A stretch of 20,450 nt of DNA from the NCBI GenBank assembly GCA_035387885.1, contig DAOOOW010000018.1:1-20450 (forward strand), written 5' to 3'. Positions 5,187 through 11,747 of the stretch are shown here, in pieces. Source of the stretch: DAOOOW01 sp035387885. GTDB lineage: Bacteria; Patescibacteriota; Patescibacteriia; UBA2196. Under the pieces are notes generated by a model that ran no database searches, was not told the DNA's origin, and saw only the letters and a program-made list of their open reading frames with translations. The first letter of the stretch is position 1; each line of letters starts with the position of its first letter. A program made the translations under genes and the position numbers.

Positions 5187-8100
5187 ATGTTTAATTTAGC
5201 AGACAAAGAATTGGAAGTTATAAAATTTTGGCAAGAACGTGATATTTTTAAAAAAACCCTGAATAAACCCGCCTCGGCGGCGGATAAGGGCAGTTTTGTG
5301 TTTTATGAAGGTCCACCCACAGCCAATGGTCGGCCAGGCATCCATCATATTTTGGCTAGAGCTTTTAAAGATGTCATACCACGCTATAAAACCATGAATG
5401 GTTTTAGAGTTGAAAGAAAAGCTGGTTGGGATACCCATGGCTTGCCTGTGGAATTGGAAGTAGAAAAAAAATTAGGTTTAAAAAATAAAAAAGAGGTGGA
5501 AGATTATGGCCTGGAAAAATTTAATGAAAAATGTAAAGAAAGCGTTTGGGAGTATATTGAAGAATGGGAAAAAATGACCGAGCGGATTGGTTTTTGGGTA
5601 GATATGAACCACCCTTATGTCACTTATAGCAATGATTATGTGGAAAGTTTATGGTGGATTATCAAACAAATTTTTGATAAGGGTTTAATGTATAAAGGTT
5701 ATAAAGTTATTCCCCAGTGTCCTAGATGTGGCACGGCTTTGTCTTCTCATGAAGTGGCTCAAGGCTATAAAAATGTGGAGGAAGAATCAGTGACAGTTAA
5801 ATTCCAAATTACAAATTCCAAATCCCAAATAAATTCCAAATTACAAATTCTAAATAATAAAACATATATTCTGGCGTGGACAACGACGCCGTGGACATTA
5901 CCAGGCAATGTGGCTTTGGCAGTAGGGGAGGAAATCGATTATATTGTAGTAAAATTTTTTGTTGAAAAAGATGAAAATGAAAAACCTATTTATGAAATAT
6001 ACATTTTAGCTAAAAGTATTTTTGAAAAATGGAAGAACGATAGAAAAACAGCTGATTTAATGAAATTTTTTCCTCCGTATAGTCTTGGTACATTAAATGA
6101 GACTGAAGCGGAGGAATTAGAAAAAACTCCTGAAATTTTGTGTGAACTAAAGGGCAAAGATTTAGTTGGTTTGGAATACGAACCACTTTTCCCTGGAGTA
6201 ATTACAGAAAAAACAGACAATTATCAAAATGCTTTTAAAGTTTATGCAGCTGATTTTGTCTCAACAGAGGATGGGACTGGTGTGGTGCACACAGCTGTCA
6301 TGTATGGCGTTGATGATTATGAGTTGGGTGAAAAAATTGGTTTACCTAAAGTGCATACTGTCAATTTGGACGGAACATATATAAAATTTTCAATTTTCAA
6401 TTTTCAATTTTCAATTAAGGAAGAGTTAAAGAATTTGTATGAAAAAATTAGTGGCAAGTTTGTTAAAGATTGCGACCAGATAATAATAAATTATTTGCAA
6501 GAACGTGGAATTTTATTTAAAACAGAAAAATATAAACACGATTATCCTTTTTGTTGGCGCTGTGGTACACCATTGATCTATTATGCTAAGGATTCCTGGT
6601 ATTTTAAAATGAGCGCCTTGCGTGAACAGCTGATGAAAAATAATGAAAGTATTAATTGGGTGCCAGAACATATTAAAGAAGGTCGTTTCGGTGAATGGCT
6701 TAAAGAAATTAAAGATTGGGCTATTTCTAGAGAGCGGTATTGGGGAACACCACTACCTGTTTGGCAATGCCAAACTGGTAAATCCGAAATCCGAAATCCG
6801 AAATCCGAAATAACAAATTCTAAGTCCGAAAATAATTTAGAAGAAAAAAATAAAGGATGTGGGCATATAAAAGTTATCGGGAGTTATGAAGAATTGGGAA
6901 TTTATAAATCTTTAAATAATACTTACTATTTACTGCGTCATGGGGAAGCAGAAAATAATGTCCAAGATATTTTGTGTTCTAAATTGGAAGATGATCATTA
7001 TAGTTTAACAGAAAATGGTCGTGAAATGATTGAAAAACATTTGCCTTATCTAAAAGAACAAGGCATAGATTTTATTTTACATTCTCCTTTTAAACGCACC
7101 ACTGAAACTGCTCAAATTGTAGCAGATAGTTTGCATATCTCATCTACAACAGAAGATGCCTTGTGGGAAGCTGGTTTGGGTAATGCTCATGGCAAAGGTG
7201 ATCGTTGGGTGGTGGAAACCGTTGGTAATACAGAAAAAAGATTAAAAGTTGGTTGGCCTAATGGTGAAAAAACAGAAGACATGCGCGCTAGAATGAAAAA
7301 GTTATTGTTAAAATTGGAAACAGAGAATAGTGGCAAAAAAATCTTGTTGGTTAGTCATGGCGATCCTTTATCAGAATTGGTAGCTTTGTTTAATGGTAAA
7401 ACAGAATTAGAAGCTTGGCGTAATAATTATGTTTTTTTAGGTAATTTACGTAAGTTTGATAAAATTTATAAAAATTGGGAAAATGACGGAGTGTTTGACC
7501 CACATCGTCCTTTTATTGATGATTATATTTTAAAATGCGAAAAATGTGGTGGAGAAATGAAAAGAGTGCCGGAAGTCATGGATTGTTGGTTTGATTCTGG
7601 CGCAATGCCTTTGGCACAAGGACACTTCCCATTTAGTAAAAATAATGGTGAAAATCCACGGGATCCTTCGGCTTTCGCTCAGGATAAACTTGGGGGAGAT
7701 GAACCCTTAGCCTATCCAGCGGAATATATTTCTGAAGCCATTGATCAAACTCGTGGTTGGTTTTATACACTTTTAGCCATTGCCACTTTGTTAGATTTGG
7801 AAACTCCATATAAAAATGTCATTTGTTTGGGGCATATTTTGGATGGTCAGGGTTTAAAAATGTCTAAATCAAAAGGTAATATTATTGATCCGTGGCAAAT
7901 GATTAATAAATATGGAGCAGATGCCCTGCGTTGGCATCTCTATACTATTAATCAACCAGGAGAAGCCAAGCGGTTTGAAGAAAAAGGTTTGCAAGAATCT
8001 GCTAGAATGTTTACTACCTTGTTTAATGTGCTTTCTTTTTATCAAACTTATGCTAATAGTGCGAATAATAATATTACTAATACTGCTAATGGAATGACAA

Positions 8101-8975
8101 ATAGCAGAAATAAATTAGATAATGTTTTGGATAAATGGATGGCGGCCAAGTTGAATTTATTAATTAAAGAAGTGACTGAATGTTTAGAAAAATATGATAT
8201 TTTTACTAGTGGCAGAAAGATAGCTGAATTTATTGATGAACTTTCTACTTGGTATTTACGTCGAAGCAGAGATAGATTTAAAGGCACCGACGAAACAGAT
8301 AAAGATCAAGCCATTTTTACTTTAGGTAAAACTTTGTTTGAATTGTCTAAACTTTTGGCGCCTTATGCGCCATTTGTAGCTGACTATTTGTATCAAGAAC
8401 TTGGTAAAAATTGTGGCACCCTAAAAGAATCAGTACATTTGGAAGAGTGGCCAATGGCTCACCAAGAATTTATTGATCAGCATGTTTTGGATTATATGGA
8501 TTTAACTCGTAAAATAGTGGAAATGGGTTTGGCCAAACGCGCCGAAGTGGGGATTAAGGTAAGGCAACCGTTAAATGAATTACGAATTATGAATTATGAA
8601 TTAATGGAAGAACATGTTGATTTAATTAAAGATGAATTGAATGTTAAAAATGTGGTTTTTGTTAAAGACGAAAGTGGTGAATTAAAAGTGGAATTGGATT
8701 TGACAATTACCGATGAGCTAAAAGCTGAAGGTTTGCTCCGTGAATTGGTGCGCGCTATTAATAATAAACGCAAAGAAATGGGTTTGACTATTAACGATAG
8801 GGTTGAAATATGTTATCATTGCAGTGATACCTTTTTAGCTGGTGTTTTAGAAAAGTATATGTCAGAACTTAAAAAACAAACTTTGGCTAATGATTTAACA
8901 TCAAGCACAGATGATCTGGGAGAAAAAATTAAAATTAATGATAGTGAAATAGCCTTTAAAATAGATAAAATATAA
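5187..8975 (+). CDS. ileS: Isoleucyl-tRNA synthetase with inserted histidine-phosphatase domain
   Basis: A 1262-residue class I isoleucyl-tRNA synthetase, which charges tRNA(Ile) and edits mischarged Val. The HIGH-type motif is GIHH (51-54) in GPPTANGRPGIHHIL; KMSKS is at 891-895 (GLKMSKSKGN). The CP1 editing domain starts at TTTPWT (232-237) and includes GTGVVHTAVMYGVDDYE. A CPRCG pair precedes it. The C-terminal part has the anticodon-binding helical domain with KVRQPL. The protein is about 200 residues longer than usual because residues about 575-769 are a histidine-phosphatase domain placed between GSYEELGI and DPHRPFID, a surface loop of the catalytic domain. Five further short insertions correspond to dispersed DNA repeats (5799-5855, 6387-6414, 6780-6835, 7656-7688, 8577-8607). 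All stay in frame and the synthetase motifs are intact, so the gene is probably functional. No SD is present upstream. Confidence 0.96.
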   Translation: MFNLADKELEVIKFWQERDIFKKTLNKPASAADKGSFVFYEGPPTANGRPGIHHILARAFKDVIPRYKTMNGFRVERKAGWDTHGLPVELEVEKKLGLKNKKEVEDYGLEKFNEKCKESVWEYIEEWEKMTERIGFWVDMNHPYVTYSNDYVESLWWIIKQIFDKGLMYKGYKVIPQCPRCGTALSSHEVAQGYKNVEEESVTVKFQITNSKSQINSKLQILNNKTYILAWTTTPWTLPGNVALAVGEEIDYIVVKFFVEKDENEKPIYEIYILAKSIFEKWKNDRKTADLMKFFPPYSLGTLNETEAEELEKTPEILCELKGKDLVGLEYEPLFPGVITEKTDNYQNAFKVYAADFVSTEDGTGVVHTAVMYGVDDYELGEKIGLPKVHTVNLDGTYIKFSIFNFQFSIKEELKNLYEKISGKFVKDCDQIIINYLQERGILFKTEKYKHDYPFCWRCGTPLIYYAKDSWYFKMSALREQLMKNNESINWVPEHIKEGRFGEWLKEIKDWAISRERYWGTPLPVWQCQTGKSEIRNPKSEITNSKSENNLEEKNKGCGHIKVIGSYEELGIYKSLNNTYYLLRHGEAENNVQDILCSKLEDDHYSLTENGREMIEKHLPYLKEQGIDFILHSPFKRTTETAQIVADSLHISSTTEDALWEAGLGNAHGKGDRWVVETVGNTEKRLKVGWPNGEKTEDMRARMKKLLLKLETENSGKKILLVSHGDPLSELVALFNGKTELEAWRNNYVFLGNLRKFDKIYKNWENDGVFDPHRPFIDDYILKCEKCGGEMKRVPEVMDCWFDSGAMPLAQGHFPFSKNNGENPRDPSAFAQDKLGGDEPLAYPAEYISEAIDQTRGWFYTLLAIATLLDLETPYKNVICLGHILDGQGLKMSKSKGNIIDPWQMINKYGADALRWHLYTINQPGEAKRFEEKGLQESARMFTTLFNVLSFYQTYANSANNNITNTANGMTNSRNKLDNVLDKWMAAKLNLLIKEVTECLEKYDIFTSGRKIAEFIDELSTWYLRRSRDRFKGTDETDKDQAIFTLGKTLFELSKLLAPYAPFVADYLYQELGKNCGTLKESVHLEEWPMAHQEFIDQHVLDYMDLTRKIVEMGLAKRAEVGIKVRQPLNELRIMNYELMEEHVDLIKDELNVKNVVFVKDESGELKVELDLTITDELKAEGLLRELVRAINNKRKEMGLTINDRVEICYHCSDTFLAGVLEKYMSELKKQTLANDLTSSTDDLGEKIKINDSEIAFKIDKI
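5799..5855. repeat. Heptamer repeat inside ileS, copy 1
   Basis: A run of AAATTNC-type 7-nt units within the coding sequence. The 18-nt stretch ATTCCAAATTACAAATTC occurs twice exactly (5801-5818 and 5833-5850). It encodes about residues 205-223, a Ser/Asn/Lys/Gln-rich stretch ahead of the editing-domain TTTPWT motif. Confidence 0.85.
6387..6414. repeat. Heptamer repeat inside ileS, copy 2
   Basis: Four perfect TTTTCAA units in tandem, encoding the phenylalanine-rich peptide FSIFNFQFSI in the CP1 region. Confidence 0.9.
6780..6835. repeat. Heptamer repeat inside ileS, copy 3
   Basis: Eight 7-nt units in register: four perfect AAATCCG units (6780-6807) followed by four degenerate ones (AAATAAC, AAATTCT, AAGTCCG, AAAATAA). 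They encode a Lys/Ser/Glu-rich loop (KSEIRNPKSEITNSKSE) between the WQC and GCGH cysteine pairs. Confidence 0.9.
6915..7490 (+). other. Histidine-phosphatase domain inserted within IleRS
   Basis: Codons about 577-768 of ileS encode a complete branch-1 histidine-phosphatase (phosphoglycerate-mutase-like) domain. Catalytic elements in order: LLRHGEAE with nucleophile His585 in R584-H585-G586; HSPFKRTTETA with Arg637; acidic Glu661 in LWEAGLG; and VSHGDPLSEL with the second His at 724. All residues expected for phosphohydrolase activity are present. The family acts on many phosphomonoesters, so the substrate cannot be inferred. Removing the domain would leave a synthetase of ordinary length. Confidence 0.88.
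7656..7688. repeat. REP-like repeat inside ileS
   Basis: CCACGGGATCC (7656-7666) is identical to the start of the intergenic repeat at 2022-2032 and is followed by TTCGGCTTTCGCTCAGGAT, a variant of the same palindrome. It encodes part of an extra loop (PRDPSAFAQDKLGG) between HFPFSKNN and YPAEYISE of the synthetase. Confidence 0.75.
8577..8607. repeat. Heptamer repeat inside ileS, copy 4 (GAATTAY)
   Basis: Units GAATTAC, GAATTAT, GAATTAT, GAATTAA then TGG, encoding ELRIMNYELM after KVRQPLN in the anticodon-binding region. The same sequence type forms the arms around the four-helix-bundle gene at 474-503 and 864-893. Confidence 0.88.
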
Positions 8976-8990
8976 TTAATTTTTAAAAAT

Positions 8991-9527
8991 ATGGAAAATA
9001 TACCAATCGAACAACAAGAACAAGAACAAGAACAAGATCCCAAACCTAATCATTTGGAAGCAGGTCCAGAATCAGAAACAACAATAAGACCGTCGGAATT
9101 TGACCCTCCAAAAATAAACCCAGAAAAAACTGCTGAATTGGCAGAAACGATTTTAGCTCAATTACAAGAATTTGGTGCCGGGGTTGCTGATTTTTTAGAT
9201 ACTCTAAAAAACGAATTAGCACCTGCTCCCAAAAGAAAATTATTCATGGCTCTGGCCATAGTCATGTCTTTTTTGGCTGCACCAGCGATTAGTGCAGAAA
9301 AGCCATGGGCGCCTTCTCAAACTACAGAACAAAGCGGTAATAAACCAGGCGAAAGCGGTAATCCAGGCGAAAGAAGTCTTAATACTATGTATACACCCAT
9401 TCCTGGATTTGGAGATCCAGCTGGTAATTATGATCGTTTTTTTAGTAAAGGTCTGGAAGAACAATTGCCTATTGGTGGGCCTAGAATGGACAAGCAAGGT
9501 CCGGAATTAGTAGATTTGGATCAATAA
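8991..9527 (+). CDS. Unrecognised protein with internal hydrophobic segment
   Basis: A 178-residue protein I do not recognise. The first 40 residues are acidic and low-complexity, with a Glu-Gln run coded by tandem CAAGAA units. Residues 43-75 look helical. KRKLFMALAIVMSFLAAPAI (about 81-100) is a positively charged stretch plus a hydrophobic core ending in AISA, which resembles a signal peptide with a cleavage site but lies in mid-protein. The rest is Gly/Pro/Ser-rich and hydrophilic. It could be a single-pass membrane protein with a cytoplasmic N-terminus, or a secreted protein made from the internal ATG at 9246. It follows ileS by 15 nt and precedes the next small gene by 28 nt, so all may share one transcript ending at 9828-9853. 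Confidence 0.6.
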   Translation: MENIPIEQQEQEQEQDPKPNHLEAGPESETTIRPSEFDPPKINPEKTAELAETILAQLQEFGAGVADFLDTLKNELAPAPKRKLFMALAIVMSFLAAPAISAEKPWAPSQTTEQSGNKPGESGNPGERSLNTMYTPIPGFGDPAGNYDRFFSKGLEEQLPIGGPRMDKQGPELVDLDQ

Positions 9528-9555
9528 AACTATTAATATAAATTAAAATAAAAAT

Positions 9556-9819
9556 ATGTCAGACAAAAAACAAGATTTAAAACAAATGATTTTAGATCAT
9601 CAAATGTTAATTCCAGAAGATAAAGATAGATTGGTGTCTTTAGTTGATGGTTTAGAAGACAGCGCCATTGAATTTATTTATGCTTTTATCTTTGAAGATC
9701 CTGAAAATTTGGTTTTGATTAATAAGCTTTTTAAAGAAAGCCAAGCCATCTTTAGTAGCGGTAATTTTGATCAGGTTAAAGAAATGCTGGCTAGAAGTTA
9801 TCAAGAATTGCCAGAATAA
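9556..9819 (+). CDS. Small acidic helical protein, function unknown
   Basis: An 87-residue soluble protein, predicted all-helical and acidic (LEDSAIEFIYAFIFEDPENL), with no cysteines, signal peptide or membrane helix. I do not recognise it. It starts at an ATG behind an A-rich leader without an SD, as do most genes in this stretch. It lies 28 nt after the preceding gene and 8 nt before a strong intrinsic terminator, so it is the last gene of the ileS transcript unit. Confidence 0.6.
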   Translation: MSDKKQDLKQMILDHQMLIPEDKDRLVSLVDGLEDSAIEFIYAFIFEDPENLVLINKLFKESQAIFSSGNFDQVKEMLARSYQELPE

Positions 9820-9827
9820 AAAAATAT

Positions 9828-9853
9828 AAAAACGGCCTTGAGAGGTCGTTTTT
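9828..9853 (+). terminator. Intrinsic terminator ending the ileS unit
   Basis: An 11-bp stem, AAAAACGGCCT (9828-9838) against AGGTCGTTTTT (9843-9853), with a four-base loop and one G-T pair; the right arm is itself the T-tract. Confidence 0.9.
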
Positions 9854-9902
9854 AAATTTGTCATTTGCTTTTTAAAAAACAAAAAGATATCATAAATCCA
9901 TT

Positions 9903-10502
9903 ATGTATTTTAATGAACAAGCCATTATTTTATCCAGGCAAACTTTTGGAGAAGATGATCTTTTGCTTAAGGTTTATAGCGCACATCATGGCAAATTAAT
10001 TTTAAAAGCCAGAGGCGCTAAAAAAATTTTGAGCAAGCTGGCTGGCCATTTAGAACCAATAAGTTTGTCATATTTTAATTTGGTGCAAGGAAAAAATATG
10101 TTGCAAATTATTGGTGCGGAAACTGTTAAAAGTTATGTGGAGATTAAAAATGATTTGGGGAAAATGGATTATGTTTGGCCCATTGTTGGCTTATTTAATC
10201 AATTAATTTTAGAAAATCATTCAGACAAGAGGATTTTTATATTGTTAGAAAAATACCTTGATTTTTTTAATCATAAGTATCAAAATAATAGTGATATCTA
10301 TGCCACGGCTAAATTGGCTGTGAGCTTTAAGTTATTGGACTTTTTGGGGCTTAATCCAGCTTTAAAAACGAATTTTTCCCAAGAGATAAATTTTATTATT
10401 AAAAGCAGTTTAACAAGCATTGCCAAGAATCAGACCATAAAAAATAATTTTCCTACTTTAAAAAGAATTTTAGATCAGGAAATTAAATTACATTTACATT
10501 AA
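9903..10502 (+). CDS. recO: DNA repair protein RecO
   Basis: A 199-residue RecO. RecO binds SSB and, with RecR, loads RecA onto SSB-coated single-stranded DNA during gap repair; it also anneals complementary strands. The N-terminal OB-fold is clear: EQAIILSRQTFGEDDLLLKV, then HGKLILKARGAKKI.SKLAGHLEP and the SYFNLVQGKNMLQIIGAE strands. The C-terminal helical region includes YATAKLAVSFKLLDFLGLNP. The protein is shorter than many RecO proteins (around 240) and lacks the four-cysteine zinc site found in some. It starts at the first ATG after the terminator, without an SD, and is followed by two small genes 18 and 28 nt apart. Confidence 0.93.
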   Translation: MYFNEQAIILSRQTFGEDDLLLKVYSAHHGKLILKARGAKKILSKLAGHLEPISLSYFNLVQGKNMLQIIGAETVKSYVEIKNDLGKMDYVWPIVGLFNQLILENHSDKRIFILLEKYLDFFNHKYQNNSDIYATAKLAVSFKLLDFLGLNPALKTNFSQEINFIIKSSLTSIAKNQTIKNNFPTLKRILDQEIKLHLH

Positions 10503-10520
10503 ACAAAAAAGGAGAAAAAA

Positions 10521-10736
10521 GTGAAAACATTTAAAGAAGAATTGCCCAGACCAGAACAAAAATTTGAAATTGTTTTTAGCCCTGGAGCTATACGTAAATG
10601 TGAAAAGGTTGGCTGTCCTAATAGCATATTCACTTTCGTTGATGATAATGGCTATCATATCGTGCATATTAGATGCACTGTATGCAGGCTTTCACAAACT
10701 GCTTATCAAGATTTTAAATATCGAGTTATTAATTAA
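10521..10736 (+). CDS. Small cysteine-rich (zinc-binding?) protein
   Basis: A 71-residue protein starting with GTG at 10521, supported by an AAAGGAG SD 6 nt upstream. Two cysteine pairs, C-x4-C (CEKVGC) and C-x2-C (CTVC), separated by a short beta-like segment (IFTFVDDNGYHIVHIR), suggest a zinc ribbon. I do not recognise the family. It follows recO by 18 nt and may be co-transcribed with it and with the next gene, which it precedes by 28 nt. Confidence 0.65.
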   Translation: MKTFKEELPRPEQKFEIVFSPGAIRKCEKVGCPNSIFTFVDDNGYHIVHIRCTVCRLSQTAYQDFKYRVIN

Positions 10737-10764
10737 TCTTATCATTAATCACAGGAGGTAATTT

Positions 10765-11040
10765 ATGTGGTATAGAATTGTGGAGTCAACTGGCCCAGAG
10801 GTTTTTGATAATGGCTGGTATTTGAAGGTTGTTGAAGTCCCTGTTATTAAAGATGAAGTTCCTGGAGAACTTTTGCAGGATATCAAAAGAAGAAACCCTG
10901 CGTTTATGGGGGTTTGTGTGATTGATGAAAAAGGTGGTAAAAAGTTCATTAAATTTAGCGACGTGCCGGAATTTGAAAAGCATGTTGCTGGTAAACCCAT
11001 GAGTGGCATCAGCAGATTGACCAGCATGGGCGGGGGTTGA
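10765..11040 (+). CDS. Small protein of unknown function
   Basis: A 91-residue soluble protein of unknown family. It begins MWYRIVESTGPEVFDNGWYL, alternates beta-like strands and turns, and ends in a glycine-rich tail (LTSMGGG). No cysteine pair, signal or membrane helix is visible. A strong AGGAGG sits 6 nt before the ATG at 10765. It is the last gene of the recO group and ends just before a bidirectional terminator shared with the convergent HTH gene. Confidence 0.65.
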   Translation: MWYRIVESTGPEVFDNGWYLKVVEVPVIKDEVPGELLQDIKRRNPAFMGVCVIDEKGGKKFIKFSDVPEFEKHVAGKPMSGISRLTSMGGG

Positions 11041-11052
11041 TGTGATAAAACC

Positions 11053-11078
11053 AAAACCCAGTTTCGTACTGGGTTTTT
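11053..11078. terminator. Bidirectional intrinsic terminator between convergent genes
   Basis: AAAACCCAGT (11053-11062) pairs with ACTGGGTTTT (11068-11077), loop TTCGT. A T-tract follows on the plus strand, and the A-run at the left serves the minus strand. It touches the stop codon of the minus-strand gene (11077-11079). Confidence 0.9.
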
Positions 11079-11370
11079 ATTTTTCTGAATTATTTTCTTC
11101 AGTTTCTAATAATTTTTTACTAGGAGAAAATTTGGGATTTTTAATGCGCCATTTTTCCACATATTGACCAATACCTTCCTCATCTCTTTTTTTAGCTCGG
11201 CCGGGCATTCTTTGTGACCACTTAACCACATCTTCAAAATTTATTTTATATCTGCCTTGGACCACAATATAACGCAATTCGCCAGTGGCAATGGCGCGCC
11301 GGATTGATCTTTCATTAACTCCAAAAAGTTGAGCAGCATGAGAAGGGGAGAGGCGGATGATGTTGGACAT
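11077..11370 (-). CDS. Helix-turn-helix DNA-binding protein (excisionase/MerR-like)
   Basis: A 97-residue protein with an N-terminal helix-turn-helix: LSPSHAAQLFGVNERSIRRAIATGELRYIVVQGRYKI matches the pattern of excisionase-family DNA-binding domains (A-LFGVN--SIRRAI--GEL---V-GRY-I), including the wing strands, then FEDVVKWSQ. The C-terminal 40 residues are charged and probably disordered. No effector domain is present, so it likely acts as a simple DNA binder. It is transcribed divergently from the sigma-factor gene across a 377-nt spacer that has two pairs of TTTTAACA-type boxes immediately upstream of its start, suggesting autoregulation. The ATG is at 11368-11370 on the minus strand. Confidence 0.8.
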   Translation of the reverse strand: MSNIIRLSPSHAAQLFGVNERSIRRAIATGELRYIVVQGRYKINFEDVVKWSQRMPGRAKKRDEEGIGQYVEKWRIKNPKFSPSKKLLETEENNSEK

Positions 11371-11377
11371 AAAATAA

Positions 11378-11447
11378 TTTTAACATTTTAACATAAAAGC
11401 ATAATTAATAATAAAATATAAAATTTTATTATGTTAAAATGTTAATA
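11378..11447. promoter_or_regulatory. Two facing pairs of TTTTAACA boxes (putative operator)
   Basis: TTTTAACA occurs in tandem at 11378-11385 and 11386-11393. The inverse, TGTTAAAA, is at 11432-11439 with a variant TGTTAATA at 11440-11447. Together they include a perfect 15-nt inverted repeat (11382-11396 against 11429-11443) around an AT core of about 32 nt. The layout suits repressor binding on both sides of the promoter of the minus-strand HTH gene. Confidence 0.55.
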
Positions 11448-11469
11448 TGCTATTATGACAAAATGTCAT

Positions 11470-11659
11470 GTCTATCCTTGACAAAATAGTATAAAATATG
11501 CTAAAATTAGCCAAATGATTAAAACAGAAAAAAGCCAATTTTAGCCAAAAATGTCCAGATTAGACTAGACAAAAAAATATTTTGGCTAGTTATTTAATCA
11601 TGATAATTTTGTATTTTTGTAATTTTGTCTAGATTAGTCTTGACAAAATTAGTATAAAG
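11470..11659. repeat. Three copies of a GTCTAGATTAG-x-CTTGACAAAAT motif
   Basis: Related segments start at 11470 (GTCTATCCTTGACAAAATAG), 11553 (GTCCAGATTAGACTAGACAA) and 11627 (GTCTAGATTAGTCTTGACAA). The first and third continue into AGTATAAA. The first carries the TTGACA of the putative sigma-gene promoter. The copies may be regulator-binding sites or tandem promoters. Confidence 0.5.
11478..11507 (+). promoter_or_regulatory. Putative promoter for the sigma-factor gene
   Basis: A consensus TTGACA (11478-11483), an 18-nt spacer ending in TGC, then TAAAAT (11502-11507), i.e. an extended -10. This implies a leader of over 200 nt before the sigma-factor ATG, containing two more copies of the TTGACAAAAT-type motif. 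Confidence 0.5.
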
Positions 11660-11747
11660 CAGGAGTGAAAGCTTGTCAAATAACTATTTAGTAGTTAAAA
11701 TATGATAACATGTTTGTAATGTTTTTTTATTTTTTATTACTCATTCA

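Noticed and set aside
6780..6835. CRISPR array
   Set aside because: The units are 7 nt in strict tandem without spacers and lie in a coding sequence.
7912..8097. 61-codon open frame inside ileS
   Set aside because: Out-of-frame reading of a well supported coding sequence.
5187..8975. ileS as a pseudogene because of its insertions
   Set aside because: The frame is open throughout, and HIGH, KMSKS, editing and anticodon-domain motifs are intact.
11640..11658. Second sigma-70 promoter (TTGACA at 11640-11645)
   Set aside because: No -10 at 16-18 nt; TATAAA is only 7 nt downstream. Kept only as a repeat copy.
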